Of a DNA stretch of 64,000 nt, positions 32,160-41,621 are shown in pieces; positions within the stretch are counted from its first letter, which is position 1, and the number at the start of each line of letters is the position of its first letter. Origin of the DNA: Bacillus sp. REN10. Its GTDB lineage: Bacteria; Bacillota; Bacilli; Bacillales; Domibacillaceae. Location of the stretch: assembly GCF_016820555.1 (NCBI RefSeq), contig NZ_JADHDW010000010.1:1-64000 (forward strand), read 5' to 3'. The notes under the pieces are model-generated. The model ran no database searches and had not been told where the DNA came from. It worked only from the letters and a program-made list of their open reading frames with translations. Position numbers and translations under genes: made by a program.

Positions 32160-33509
32160 ATGAGCGATGTTATGACTGATCGGATTCCGCCGCAAAGTAT
32201 TGAAGCGGAACAGGCTGTTCTTGGAGCCATTTTCTTAGAGCCATCCGCTTTAACGGTTGCTTCTGAGATTTTGATACCAGAAGATTTCTACCGTACCGCC
32301 CATCAAAAAATATATAATCATATGCTGAGGCTCAATGATCACGGAAAAGCGGTGGATGTAGTGACCGTGACGGAAGAGCTGGCAGCTGTTAAAGATTTAG
32401 AGGATGTCGGCGGCGTCATCTATTTAACAGAATTAGCTGAGTCTGTTCCGACAGCAGCCAATATTGAATATTATGCTCGAATTGTCGAAGAAAAATCGCT
32501 TTTGCGCCGATTAATTCGCACAGCGACTCATATTGCACAAGAAGGTTATAGCCGGGAAGACGAAGTAGATGCTTTATTAAGCGAAGCGGAAAAAAGCATC
32601 ATGGAAGTGGCGCAACGAAAAAATACAAGCGCCTTTCATAATATTAAAGATGTTCTTGTACGCACCTATGATAACATTGAAATGCTTCATAATCGGAAAG
32701 GCGATGTCACTGGGATTCCAACAGGGTTCGCTGAACTAGACAGCATGACAGCAGGATTTCAGCGCAATGATTTAATCATTGTAGCAGCTCGTCCTTCTGT
32801 TGGTAAAACCGCTTTTGCCTTAAATATCGCTCAAAACGTAGCCACTAAAACAGATGAAAATGTAGCGATCTTTAGCCTCGAGATGGGGGCTGAGCAGCTA
32901 GTCATGCGTATGCTTTGTGCGGAGGGAAATATTAATGCACAAAACTTGCGGACGGGTTCCTTAACTGATGAAGATTGGCGCAAGCTGACAATGGCTATGG
33001 GCAGTTTGTCTAATTCAGGCATTTACATTGATGATACGCCAGGTGTCCGTATTGGAGAAATTCGTTCGAAATGTCGTCGCTTAAAGCAAGAGCAAGGGTT
33101 AGGTATGATTTTAATTGATTACTTGCAGCTGATTCAAGGAAGCGGTCGTGCTGGTGAAAACCGTCAGCAGGAAGTATCCGAAATTTCCCGTTCACTAAAG
33201 GCGCTTGCTCGTGAGCTTGAGGTTCCTGTTATTGCTCTTTCGCAGCTATCCCGTGGTGTAGAGCAGCGGCAAGACAAGCGTCCGATGATGTCTGACATTC
33301 GGGAATCTGGATCGATTGAGCAAGATGCAGATATTGTTGCCTTTTTATATCGAGACGATTATTATGATAAAGAATCAGAGAACAAAAACATTATCGAAAT
33401 TATTATCGCGAAACAGCGGAATGGCCCAGTTGGAACCGTTCAGCTGGCATTTGTGAAAGAGTATAATAAGTTTGTGAACTTAGAGCGGCGGTTTGATGAA
33501 ACAGGATAA
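32160..33509 (+). CDS. dnaC: Replicative DNA helicase (DnaB family; DnaC in B. subtilis naming)
   Basis: 449 aa. This is the hexameric helicase that unwinds DNA ahead of the replisome. The N-terminal domain begins IPPQSIEAEQAVLGAIFLEP. The RecA-like motor has Walker A AARPSVGKTAFALN, ILIDYLQLIQG (Walker B) and the motif DIRESGSIEQDADIV. It ends with the arginine-containing KEYNKFVNLERR segment. GAGAGG lies upstream of ATG 32160. It occupies the rplI-purA interval as in Bacillus. Confidence 0.96.
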   Translation: MSDVMTDRIPPQSIEAEQAVLGAIFLEPSALTVASEILIPEDFYRTAHQKIYNHMLRLNDHGKAVDVVTVTEELAAVKDLEDVGGVIYLTELAESVPTAANIEYYARIVEEKSLLRRLIRTATHIAQEGYSREDEVDALLSEAEKSIMEVAQRKNTSAFHNIKDVLVRTYDNIEMLHNRKGDVTGIPTGFAELDSMTAGFQRNDLIIVAARPSVGKTAFALNIAQNVATKTDENVAIFSLEMGAEQLVMRMLCAEGNINAQNLRTGSLTDEDWRKLTMAMGSLSNSGIYIDDTPGVRIGEIRSKCRRLKQEQGLGMILIDYLQLIQGSGRAGENRQQEVSEISRSLKALARELEVPVIALSQLSRGVEQRQDKRPMMSDIRESGSIEQDADIVAFLYRDDYYDKESENKNIIEIIIAKQRNGPVGTVQLAFVKEYNKFVNLERRFDETG

Positions 33510-33521
33510 AGCATATAAGAG

Positions 33522-33555
33522 ACCAGCAGTTTAAGCAAGAGACTGCTGGTATTTA
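33522..33555 (+). terminator. Terminator after the helicase gene
   Basis: ACCAGCAGT pairs with ACTGCTGGT around an 11-base loop and is followed by ATTTATTGTTTT. Confidence 0.75.
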
Positions 33556-33559
33556 TTGT

Positions 33560-33604
33560 TTTACCGAACGAATTTACAATAAATTCACAAAAATGTTCGT
33601 GTTT
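33560..33604. promoter_or_regulatory. Inverted PurBox pair (PurR operator) upstream of purA
   Basis: TTTACCGAACGAA (core CCGAAC 33564-33569) and the inverted AATGTTCGTGTTT (core GTTCGT 33595-33600) resemble the PurBox consensus AWWWCCGAACWWT. The 25-base gap between cores is two to three bases longer than usual. PurR binding would repress purA when PRPP is low. Confidence 0.6.
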
Positions 33605-33609
33605 CACGT

Positions 33610-33639
33610 TTGACTTCTTTTACTTTAACCTGTTAAAAT
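33610..33639 (+). promoter_or_regulatory. Promoter of purA
   Basis: TTGACT (33610-33615) and TAAAAT (33634-33639) are 18 bases apart, just downstream of the PurBox pair. Confidence 0.65.
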
Positions 33640-33690
33640 AAAAGATGCTTGAAATAAAGAAATTTATGGACCCTTCGGAGGTGCTTATAC

Positions 33691-34983
33691 ATGTCGTCAG
33701 TAGTAGTAGTAGGAACACAATGGGGCGATGAAGGAAAAGGGAAAATCACTGATTTCCTTTCAGAAAACGCAGAAGTAGTTGCGCGTTATCAAGGCGGTAA
33801 CAACGCGGGACACACGATTAAATTTAACGGTGTTACGTACAAATTGCATTTAATTCCATCAGGTATTTTTTATAAAGATAAAATTTGCGTGATCGGTAAT
33901 GGAATGGTTGTAGATCCTAAAGCATTAGTTCAAGAGCTGAAATATTTACATGATCAAAACATTTCTACAGATAACTTGCGCATCAGTAACCGTGCTCATG
34001 TTATTCTTCCTTATCATTTAAAAATTGATGAAGTCGAAGAAGCGCGCAAAGGCGATAACAAAATCGGTACAACGAAAAAAGGAATCGGTCCAGCTTACAT
34101 GGATAAAGCCGCACGTATTGGTATCCGCATGGCTGACCTTTTAGATCGCAAAGCATTTGAAGAAAAATTAGCTCGCAACTTAGAAGAGAAAAATCGTTTG
34201 CTTGAGCGCTTCTATGAAACAGAAGGCTTCAAGATGGAGGATATTCTTGATGAGTATTATGAGTATGGCCAACAAATTAAACAATACGTTTGTGATACAT
34301 CTGTTGTGTTAAACGATGCATTAGATGAAGGTCGCCGTGTATTATTTGAAGGTGCTCAAGGCGTAATGTTGGATATCGACCAAGGTACATATCCATTCGT
34401 TACATCTTCTAACCCAGTAGCAGGTGGAGTCACAATCGGCTCTGGTGTAGGTCCAACGAAAATCAATCACGTTGTCGGTGTAGCTAAAGCATACACTAGT
34501 CGCGTAGGAGATGGCCCATTCCCAACAGAACTTCATGATGAAATCGGCCATCAAATTCGCGAAGTAGGCCGCGAGTATGGTACAACAACTGGTCGTCCGC
34601 GCCGCGTTGGCTGGTTTGACAGTGTTGTTGTTCGTCACGCTCGCCGTGTCAGCGGTTTAACAGATCTTTCTCTTAACTCAATCGATGTACTGACAGGTAT
34701 TGAAACATTAAAAATCTGTGTGGCTTACCGTTACAAAGATGCAGTCATCGAAGAGTATCCAGCGAATTTAAACATTTTAGCTGAATGTACGCCAATTTAT
34801 GAAGAACTTCCAGGCTGGACAGAAGATATTACTGGCTGCAAGACATTAAATGATCTTCCAGTCAATGCTCGTCACTATGTAGAGCGTGTATCTCAATTAA
34901 CAGGTATTCCATTGTCTACATTCTCTGTAGGACCAGACCGTAACCAAACAAATGTGGTTCGCAGTGTTTGGGCACAAAGATAA
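33691..34983 (+). CDS. purA: Adenylosuccinate synthetase
   Basis: PurA (430 aa) joins IMP and aspartate with GTP to give adenylosuccinate, the first committed step to AMP. The active-site loop [17 protein letters not shown] is near the N terminus, GNNAGHTI follows, and the substrate loop [14 protein letters not shown] is near residue 300. CGGAGGTG precedes the ATG. It is transcribed alone, with a PurBox pair upstream and its own terminator. Confidence 0.98.
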   Translation: MSSVVVVGTQWGDEGKGKITDFLSENAEVVARYQGGNNAGHTIKFNGVTYKLHLIPSGIFYKDKICVIGNGMVVDPKALVQELKYLHDQNISTDNLRISNRAHVILPYHLKIDEVEEARKGDNKIGTTKKGIGPAYMDKAARIGIRMADLLDRKAFEEKLARNLEEKNRLLERFYETEGFKMEDILDEYYEYGQQIKQYVCDTSVVLNDALDEGRRVLFEGAQGVMLDIDQGTYPFVTSSNPVAGGVTIGSGVGPTKINHVVGVAKAYTSRVGDGPFPTELHDEIGHQIREVGREYGTTTGRPRRVGWFDSVVVRHARRVSGLTDLSLNSIDVLTGIETLKICVAYRYKDAVIEEYPANLNILAECTPIYEELPGWTEDITGCKTLNDLPVNARHYVERVSQLTGIPLSTFSVGPDRNQTNVVRSVWAQR

Positions 34984-34993
34984 TATAAACATC

Positions 34994-35027
34994 ACCGGCT
35001 TCTTAAAAAAGAGAAGTCGGTTTTTTT
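34994..35027 (+). terminator. Terminator after purA
   Basis: ACCGGCTTCTT pairs with GAGAAGTCGGT (one wobble) and is followed by seven T residues. Confidence 0.85.
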
Positions 35028-35233
35028 AGTTTGTCAGACCATCTGTTGTTACACTATATAAATCTAAATTGATTGTCTGACATCATCACATCCTATTTAG
35101 TTAGAAAAATCAACGGCGTATCCAAATAAACATTCTTATATCGATTTAATAAGTTAAACATATATAGAAATTGTACTCTAGCAAGTTCTATTTCTAGTGT
35201 GAAACTTTTTTCGACATATTTTTTAAAAAACTA

Positions 35234-35262
35234 TTGTCAGAGTGATAATGCTATGATAATAT
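35234..35262 (+). promoter_or_regulatory. Possible promoter of the tRNA cluster
   Basis: TTGTCA (35234-35239) is 17 bases from TAATAT (35257-35262), with TGATAAT overlapping. The rest of the gap between purA and the first tRNA is AT-rich and shows nothing else I recognise. Confidence 0.4.
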
Positions 35263-35293
35263 TAACAACGTTGCTAACAACAAATAATATTTA

Positions 35294-35369
35294 GAGCCAT
35301 TAGCTCAGTTGGTAGAGCATCTGACTTTTAATCAGAGGGTCGAAGGTTCGAGTCCTTCATGGCTCACCA
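35294..35369 (+). tRNA. tRNA-Lys (anticodon UUU)
   Basis: The acceptor stem GAGCCAT pairs with ATGGCTC. The anticodon loop CTTTTAA gives UUU. The T-arm GGTTCGAGTCC is normal and CCA is encoded. It is first of four tRNAs. Confidence 0.97.
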
Positions 35370-35380
35370 TTTTACTAAGT

Positions 35381-35455
35381 GGCCCGTTGGTCAAGCGGTT
35401 AAGACACCGCCCTTTCACGGCGGTAACACGGGTTCGAATCCCGTACGGGTCACCA
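35381..35455 (+). tRNA. tRNA-Glu (anticodon UUC)
   Basis: The acceptor GGCCCGT pairs with ACGGGTC through one G-U pair. The anticodon loop CTTTCAC gives UUC. CCA is encoded. Confidence 0.97.
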
Positions 35456-35487
35456 TTTATATGGAAATGAAAGTGACATAAATTTAT

Positions 35488-35564
35488 AGTCCGGTAGTTC
35501 AGTTGGTTAGAATGCCTGCCTGTCACGCAGGAGGTCGCGGGTTCGAGTCCCGTCCGGACCGCCA
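35488..35564 (+). tRNA. tRNA-Asp (anticodon GUC), with an A1-C72 mismatch
   Basis: The body is the standard Bacillus tRNA-Asp with anticodon loop CTGTCAC and encoded CCA. The expected acceptor is GGTCCGG opposite CCGGACC, but position 1 (35488) reads A, giving an A-C mismatch at the top of the acceptor stem. Confidence 0.93.
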
Positions 35565-35688
35565 TTAATTAATCATTTACTTTTTACCGTTTAGTTTAAT
35601 GAATCCTATTTTCTCATTATTCGGCCATGACTTCTAAGAGTAACCTCTTTGGTGGCCGCTCAACTTTTTATGAAATACATATTGGTTT

Positions 35689-35761
35689 GGCTCAGTAGCT
35701 CAGTTGGTAGAGCAATGGACTGAAAATCCATGTGTCGGCGGTTCGATTCCGTCCTGAGCCA
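35689..35761 (+). tRNA. tRNA-Phe (anticodon GAA), CCA not encoded
   Basis: The acceptor GGCTCAG pairs with CTGAGCC and the anticodon loop CTGAAAA gives GAA. After discriminator A the sequence is TCA rather than CCA, so the 3' end must be made by RNase Z and the CCA-adding enzyme. Confidence 0.96.
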
Positions 35762-35770
35762 TCAAAAAAG

Positions 35771-35804
35771 CATCGCGATGATTATACTCTCGCGGTGTTT
35801 TTTT
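35771..35804 (+). terminator. Terminator of the tRNA cluster
   Basis: CATCGCGA pairs with TCGCGGTG (one G-U) and is followed by seven T residues. Confidence 0.85.
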
Positions 35805-36037
35805 CTATGAAGAAAACCAATAAAAAGAAAGATGTTTGGATATGTTTTCCTAGTGGCTATTGGCAGATGAAAAAGGCAGTTGTTCGTGATACAGTTAATA
35901 GATGTGATGTGGCTCTATGGGAGTAAATAAAAGGTGGAAGAAATTAGAGTTTTCTTATGATAAAATAGAGGAATAGCCTCTTCACTGAATAGTGTGACGA
36001 TAAATATTTTTTATTTTGAAGAAAAGAGGAGAAACGT

Positions 36038-36748
36038 ATGCAAAAGAAAATATTAGTTGTAGATGATGAAAGGCCAATTGCAGATATTTTGCAGTTTAAC
36101 TTAAAAAAAGAAGGTTATGAAGTTCATTGTGCATATGATGGCGATCAGGCTGTAGAGATGGTAGAAGAAGTGCAGCCAGACTTAATTTTATTAGATATTA
36201 TGCTTCCGGGACGAGACGGTATGGAAGTGTGCCGTGAAGTAAGAAAGAAATATGAAATGCCGATTGTCATGTTAACGGCTAAAGATTCCGAGATTGATAA
36301 AGTGCTCGGTCTGGAACTAGGTGCAGATGACTATGTGACGAAACCATTCAGTACAAGGGAATTGATTGCCCGCGTAAAAGCGAACTTACGACGCCATCAA
36401 GCGGCGCCTGCTCCAGCAGAGGAAGAGGAAGATACAAATGAAATTACAGTAGGTACTTTAACGATTCTTCCAGATGCTTATATGGTATCTAAGCGGGGAG
36501 AAACGATTGAGCTTACTCATCGTGAATTTGAATTGCTTCACTACTTAGCCAAACATATTGGTCAAGTCATGACAAGGGAGCATTTGTTGCAAACCGTTTG
36601 GGGTTATGATTATTATGGGGACGTTCGTACAGTTGATGTGACGGTTCGCCGTTTACGTGAAAAAATTGAGGATAATCCGAGTCATCCATCTTGGATTGTA
36701 ACAAGAAGAGGAGTCGGCTACTATTTGCGCAATCCTGAACAGGAGTAA
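36038..36748 (+). CDS. walR: Essential response regulator WalR
   Basis: WalR (YycF, 236 aa) controls cell-wall hydrolase genes. The receiver domain has [10 protein letters not shown], the phospho-acceptor in [13 protein letters not shown] (Asp near 53) and [10 protein letters not shown]. The OmpR-type winged helix has [22 protein letters not shown] and [22 protein letters not shown] precedes ATG 36038. It is first of walR-walK-walH-walI-walJ; walK begins six bases after the stop. Confidence 0.97.
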   Translation: MQKKILVVDDERPIADILQFNLKKEGYEVHCAYDGDQAVEMVEEVQPDLILLDIMLPGRDGMEVCREVRKKYEMPIVMLTAKDSEIDKVLGLELGADDYVTKPFSTRELIARVKANLRRHQAAPAPAEEEEDTNEITVGTLTILPDAYMVSKRGETIELTHREFELLHYLAKHIGQVMTREHLLQTVWGYDYYGDVRTVDVTVRRLREKIEDNPSHPSWIVTRRGVGYYLRNPEQE

Positions 36749-36754
36749 TAATAC

Positions 36755-38578
36755 ATGAAAAAAGTGGGTTTTTTTCGTTCAATACAATTAAAGTTTGTAT
36801 TAATTTATGTGTTGCTCATTTTATTTGCTATGCAAATTATCGGCGTTTATTTTGTCAATGAATTAGAACAGAAGCTAGTGACCAATTTTAAAAGATCTTT
36901 GCAAGAACGAGTGACGTTGCTTGAGTACAATTTGAGAGAAGAAATGTTAAAAGAGCGAACGGAGGATACGCCGACATTAGAACAGGATATCCAAAAAATA
37001 TTAGAGGATTTTTCAGCCCCTGATATTTCAGAAGTAAGGGTTATTGATGCGCGCAGCCGAATTATTGGAACATCGGACCCGGCGAAACAAGGAACACTCG
37101 GTCAAAGAACAACGGAAATCTCTGTGAAGAGGACGCTTTCTGTTGGAGCAGAAGAAGACAAGATGTATGTTGATAAACAAACGAATAAGCGTTTTTGGGT
37201 GTTAACGTCTCCCATTATTTCAAATCGAGAAGTCATTGGTGCGGTTTATTTAGTAGGGAAAGTGGAGAATGTGTACGGACAAATAGATGAAATTAATGAA
37301 ATCCTATTTTCCGCAACAGCTCTTGCTCTAGGAATCACAGCTATTTTAGGTGTGGTGTTAGCCCGGACAATTACTCGTCCAATTACTGATATGCGCCGTC
37401 AAGCAGTTGCTCTTGGAAAGGGAAATTTTTCGCGCAAGGTAAAAGTATATGGACAGGATGAAATCGGTGAATTAGCGGTTACCTTTAATAATTTAACGAA
37501 ACGGCTTCAGGAAGCTCAAGCGACGACGGAAGGAGAGAAACGGAAGTTATCATCTGTTCTGTCTTATATGACAGATGGAGTGATCGCAACCGATCGAAGA
37601 GGTCGTGTCATTTTGATCAATGAACCTGGAGCGAAGTTATTAAATGTTTCACGTGAAACAGTGATGTCTCAACCGATTACTTCATTGTTAGGTCTTGAAG
37701 AAGAATATTCGTTTGAAGATTTAATGAATGAACAAGATTCTGTGATCCTAGATTACAGCAATGAAGAAGGGCCTTATATTTTGCGAGCGAACTTTTCCGT
37801 TATTCAAAAAGATACGGGCTTTGTGAATGGATTAATTACGGTATTGCATGACATTACGGAACAAGAAAAAATTGAAGCAGACCGTCGTGAATTTGTGGCG
37901 AATGTGTCTCATGAATTAAGAACACCTTTGACAACCATGAGAAGTTACCTAGAAGCATTAGCGGATGGCGCATGGCAAGATCCGGATATCGCGCCTCATT
38001 TTCTAGAAGTGACCCAGACAGAAACAGAGCGAATGATTCGACTGGTCAATGATTTGCTGCAGCTATCTAAATTCGATAGCCGTGATTTTCAATTAACGAA
38101 AAAAGAAGTGAACTTCACGAGATTTTATAATCGAATTATTGATCGATTTGAAATGACAAAAGCTCAAGATGTTACGTTCAAACGGGAGTTACCTAAATAC
38201 CCGATGTATGTAGAAATTGATACAGATAAGTTAACTCAGGTGCTAGATAATATTATTTCTAATGCCTTGAAGTACTCTCCAGAAGGTGGACAGCTGACGT
38301 TTAAGGTAGAGGAACAATCTAATGCGATTGTCGTTAGTGTCAGTGACCAAGGAATGGGGATTCCAAAGAAAAATCTTGAGCGGATTTTTGAACGTTTTTA
38401 TCGAGTAGATCGTGCCAGAACCCGCAAAATGGGAGGTACAGGTTTGGGCTTGGCAATCGCTAAAGAAATTGTTACCGCACATGACGGTGATATTTGGGCA
38501 ACGAGTGTGGAAGGGAAAGGAACCACTATATTCTTCTCGCTTCCGTATGAGTTATCTCAAGAGGATGATTGGTTATGA
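36755..38578 (+). CDS. walK: Essential sensor histidine kinase WalK
   Basis: WalK (YycG, 607 aa) phosphorylates WalR. It has membrane helix 1 (about 10-30), an extracytoplasmic PAS-like sensor, membrane helix 2 (about 183-203), HAMP, a cytoplasmic PAS domain, HisKA with FVANVSHELRTPLTTM, and HATPase with NIISNALKYSP and GGTGLGLAIAKEI. This is the full Bacillus domain set. A parS site lies within it. Its stop overlaps the walH start (ATGA). Confidence 0.97.
   Translation: MKKVGFFRSIQLKFVLIYVLLILFAMQIIGVYFVNELEQKLVTNFKRSLQERVTLLEYNLREEMLKERTEDTPTLEQDIQKILEDFSAPDISEVRVIDARSRIIGTSDPAKQGTLGQRTTEISVKRTLSVGAEEDKMYVDKQTNKRFWVLTSPIISNREVIGAVYLVGKVENVYGQIDEINEILFSATALALGITAILGVVLARTITRPITDMRRQAVALGKGNFSRKVKVYGQDEIGELAVTFNNLTKRLQEAQATTEGEKRKLSSVLSYMTDGVIATDRRGRVILINEPGAKLLNVSRETVMSQPITSLLGLEEEYSFEDLMNEQDSVILDYSNEEGPYILRANFSVIQKDTGFVNGLITVLHDITEQEKIEADRREFVANVSHELRTPLTTMRSYLEALADGAWQDPDIAPHFLEVTQTETERMIRLVNDLLQLSKFDSRDFQLTKKEVNFTRFYNRIIDRFEMTKAQDVTFKRELPKYPMYVEIDTDKLTQVLDNIISNALKYSPEGGQLTFKVEEQSNAIVVSVSDQGMGIPKKNLERIFERFYRVDRARTRKMGGTGLGLAIAKEIVTAHDGDIWATSVEGKGTTIFFSLPYELSQEDDWL
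37645..37660. promoter_or_regulatory. parS: parS site inside walK
   Basis: TGTTTCACGTGAAACA is a perfect palindromic parS. It encodes NVSRET of WalK and lies about 27 kb from dnaA. Confidence 0.95.
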
Positions 38579-39906
38579 ACTATGAACAAATCAAAAATGT
38601 TGTTTTAGTGGTGCTTGTCTGTACTAGCATTATGTTGACGTTAAGCATCTGGAACTACAAGCCGAACTTGGAAACTATTGAAGATGATTACATTCATGAA
38701 GTATCCATTGGTGAAACAAGGGAAGCGGTTGATCTCATTAAGCCAACTAAGCTACTGTTTCACGATGAAGATCAGCATTTTGGTACCACTAATGAAAAAG
38801 AGATTGATTCGGTCATGGAAGAGCTGCAAGGCTGGACATTCAATGAGCCGAAAAACATTTCTAATGCTTTAAATGAGAAAGAATTTGAGCAGTTGGTGTA
38901 TGGAATGAATAAAATGGAATTGGTTTTTCCAACCTTTATTCCCTTTTATACAATGAATACAATATGGTCATTCAAAAGCCGAGAAGTGCCTAATGCTGTT
39001 TTTGATCGTATCGTCATCAACCGAATGCATATAAAAGATAAAAAAACGAGTGTATATTTTATATCAACGAATGAACGGCTTGTGTTTGAAAGTGAAGTTT
39101 CTTCTCCAACATTAAGTACATTTAAAAAAAATTATTTGAACCAATCTCGTGAATGGGATATTTATGTTTCTAAGAAATTAGATGAAAATCGTCAGCTGTT
39201 TTTACCAGAAGGGGTTCCTTCTTTAATGAGATATAAATATTATCCTGATGATATTGATACAGTAAAGTTTAAGGATGCGTTATTTACAGATCCGGGCATT
39301 GTGAAAAAAGGAACAAAAACGGATGGAGAAGAGTACACAGACGGCTCAAGTTTAATGCGGGTAAGCACGAAAGATAAGATGATATTATATGTGAATCCAG
39401 CGAAAGAAATGGAAACAGGCCGCGGTGGAAGCTTGCATGGATTAATTGATAAAAGTATTAATTTTGTGAATGAACATAGTGGCTGGACCGATCAATATCG
39501 ATTATTTGAAGCGGTGCCAGGTTCTCCGCAAATTAGCTATCGGTTGTTCATTAACGGTCAGCCGGTGTTTAATCAAGAAGGTATGGCTGAAATCGTGCAA
39601 ATTTGGGGGAAAGAACAGATTTATAAATATGTTCGTCCTTATTTTACTTTAAATATTTCGATCCCTTCTGAAGCAGATGAAGTGGAACTGCAAGACGGTT
39701 TGACTGCGTTTAATCAAGTAAAGCAACAGCCTGGCTTTGATGTAGAAATGTTAGAAGATATGACGGTTGGCTATCAATTGCGTCATGATGTGCAAACGGA
39801 TAAAATTCTCGTTCTTGAACCAGCTTGGTTTTATAAATACGATGGAAGCTGGAAGGAACTGTTGTGGGATGAAGAAATGGGGGGCAATATTCATGGATTG
39901 GAGTAA
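38575..39906 (+). CDS. walH: WalK regulatory protein WalH (YycH)
   Basis: About 443 aa. YycH has one N-terminal membrane helix (about 7-27, VVLVVLVCTSIMLTLSIW) and a large extracytoplasmic region, and with YycI it restrains WalK in the membrane. ATG 38575 overlaps the walK stop. Similarity is low outside the membrane segment, so the call rests mainly on position, topology and length. Confidence 0.9.
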   Translation: MNYEQIKNVVLVVLVCTSIMLTLSIWNYKPNLETIEDDYIHEVSIGETREAVDLIKPTKLLFHDEDQHFGTTNEKEIDSVMEELQGWTFNEPKNISNALNEKEFEQLVYGMNKMELVFPTFIPFYTMNTIWSFKSREVPNAVFDRIVINRMHIKDKKTSVYFISTNERLVFESEVSSPTLSTFKKNYLNQSREWDIYVSKKLDENRQLFLPEGVPSLMRYKYYPDDIDTVKFKDALFTDPGIVKKGTKTDGEEYTDGSSLMRVSTKDKMILYVNPAKEMETGRGGSLHGLIDKSINFVNEHSGWTDQYRLFEAVPGSPQISYRLFINGQPVFNQEGMAEIVQIWGKEQIYKYVRPYFTLNISIPSEADEVELQDGLTAFNQVKQQPGFDVEMLEDMTVGYQLRHDVQTDKILVLEPAWFYKYDGSWKELLWDEEMGGNIHGLE

Positions 39907-40681
39907 AGCAAAAACAATCTTTATTGCTGTTTTTCTCATTTTGAACATTTTCCTACTGCTCGTGTTTTTTAATAAAGATCGTGCCAACCAGTACGTCACT
40001 ATGAAAGAAGAGCCTATTGAGGAAAAGTTAAAGGCATACAATATTGACTATGGAGAATTACCGAATGATGTGACGGAAGCGGCTATTATTACTGCTAAGT
40101 CCAAAAGCTTCTCCAAAAAAGAATTTGAAAAGCTGGATAATCAGCAAATCCAATTTTTAGATAGTCCAATGACTATTGAAGGCGTGTTGCAAAAGCCAGT
40201 GCCGTTAGGAGAAAATAAAGTTCATGACATCCGTTCGTTCGTGAACAATCAAGTTGTTTACGGGAAAGAATATCGTTACTGGGGCACAGAGGGAAAAATA
40301 GTCACTTTTTATCAGCATGTCAATAATAAAAAGCTGTTCGAAAACATTAAAGGCAGGTTAGAAATTCATCTAAATGATAACGGAGAGGTTATCAAATATA
40401 AACAAACGCTTCTAGGAGAAGTAGAAGAGAATTCTAAGAAAGAGACGATTATTTCAGCCTTTCAAGCAATTCAGAGCCTCTATAAAAACGGGCTCATTAA
40501 ACAAAATAGTAAAATATTGCACACGGAGCTTGGGTATTATACGGTGGTTCGGTTAACGGAGGCACAAGTTCTTTCTCCTACTTGGTACTTTAAAATAAAA
40601 AATAATGACAAAGTCGAGAAAGTGTATGTTAATGCGTTAGAAGGAACGATTTATACAAGCGAAATGGACAGTCAGAAATAA
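39893..40681 (+). CDS. walI: WalK regulatory protein WalI (YycI)
   Basis: About 262 aa. It begins [21 protein letters not shown], the typical YycI start with a single membrane helix, followed by an extracytoplasmic domain with the C-terminal SPTWYFKI repeat-like strand. The open frame reaches further upstream, but ATG 39893 behind ATGGGGGG is the conserved start. It overlaps walH by 14 bases. With WalH it modulates WalK. Confidence 0.92.
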   Translation: MDWSKAKTIFIAVFLILNIFLLLVFFNKDRANQYVTMKEEPIEEKLKAYNIDYGELPNDVTEAAIITAKSKSFSKKEFEKLDNQQIQFLDSPMTIEGVLQKPVPLGENKVHDIRSFVNNQVVYGKEYRYWGTEGKIVTFYQHVNNKKLFENIKGRLEIHLNDNGEVIKYKQTLLGEVEENSKKETIISAFQAIQSLYKNGLIKQNSKILHTELGYYTVVRLTEAQVLSPTWYFKIKNNDKVEKVYVNALEGTIYTSEMDSQK

Positions 40682-40695
40682 GTGGAGTGAAAAAG

Positions 40696-41487
40696 ATGTT
40701 GCATTTTAGTGTGCTAGCGAGCGGGAGCACAGGAAATGCGTTTTATGTAGAGGCGGATGGACACTCCTTTTTAGTGGATGCCGGTTTAAGCGGTAAACAA
40801 ATGGAGTCATTATTTGCTTCAATCGATCGAGACATCAAACATTTATCGGGCATACTCGTTACTCATGAACATAGTGATCACATTAAAGGCATCGGGGTGT
40901 TAGCTAGAAAGTATAAGCTTCCGATCTATGCGAATGAAAAAACGTGGAAAGCAATGGATGGGCTGATTGGAAAAGTCGATACGGATCAGAAATTCATTTT
41001 TGACATGGAAACAGTCAAAAGCTTTAACGGATTAAGTATTGAGTCCTTTGGTGTTTCTCATGATGCGGCAGAGCCGATGTTTTATGTGTTTCATTATCAA
41101 GGAAAAAAACTTGTATTGATTACAGATACAGGTTATGTCAGCGATCGCATGAAGGGGATCATTAAAGATGCCGATGCCTACGTATTTGAAAGTAATCACG
41201 ATGTTCAAATGCTACAAATGGGGCGTTACCCATGGAACATTAAGCGTCGAATACTAGGTGATTTCGGCCATGTGTCTAACGAAGATGCGGCCCTTGCGAT
41301 GTGCGATGTCATTGGTGATCGAACAAAGCGCATTTACCTTGCTCACTTAAGTCAAGATAACAATATGAAAGATTTGGCGAGAATGAGTGTGACACAAACA
41401 CTCGAAAGAAAAGATATGCCGGTTGGCGAGCAATTTGAATTATTTGATACGGATCCCAAAACGCCAACGGCTTTAACTGAATTATAA
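40696..41487 (+). CDS. walJ: WalJ (YycJ) metallo-beta-lactamase-fold hydrolase
   Basis: 263 aa. The MBL-fold metal motif is [14 protein letters not shown], with [24 protein letters not shown] at the N terminus and LAHLSQDNN near the C terminus. Family members are probable nucleases; WalJ has been linked to DNA repair and to coordinating the cell wall with replication. AGTGGAG is the likely ribosome binding site for ATG 40696; a GTG-type start nine bases earlier would sit in it. It is last in the wal operon, before a terminator. Confidence 0.93.
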   Translation: MLHFSVLASGSTGNAFYVEADGHSFLVDAGLSGKQMESLFASIDRDIKHLSGILVTHEHSDHIKGIGVLARKYKLPIYANEKTWKAMDGLIGKVDTDQKFIFDMETVKSFNGLSIESFGVSHDAAEPMFYVFHYQGKKLVLITDTGYVSDRMKGIIKDADAYVFESNHDVQMLQMGRYPWNIKRRILGDFGHVSNEDAALAMCDVIGDRTKRIYLAHLSQDNNMKDLARMSVTQTLERKDMPVGEQFELFDTDPKTPTALTEL

Positions 41488-41490
41488 GCT

Positions 41491-41524
41491 AATAAACCGT
41501 CTTGTCCGTAAGGCGGTTTATTTT
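41491..41524 (+). terminator. Terminator of the wal operon
   Basis: AATAAACCGTCTT pairs with AAGGCGGTTTATT (one wobble) and runs into TTTT. Confidence 0.8.
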
Positions 41525-41621
41525 AGTGCCCTTGCATATTAATTGAATTTTTCCTAGGAAGCGTTATAATTTTTTAAAATGGGGAAAATAATCACAACAT
41601 CAATTGTAAAGGGTGAGGAAT

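Noticed and set aside
33691-33760. Adenine- or guanine-type riboswitch before purA
   Set aside because: No such aptamer pattern is visible; control is better explained by the PurBox pair.
35732-35926. 64-codon plus-strand ORF across tRNA-Phe
   Set aside because: It runs through the tRNA and its terminator, has no ribosome binding site and no recognisable product.
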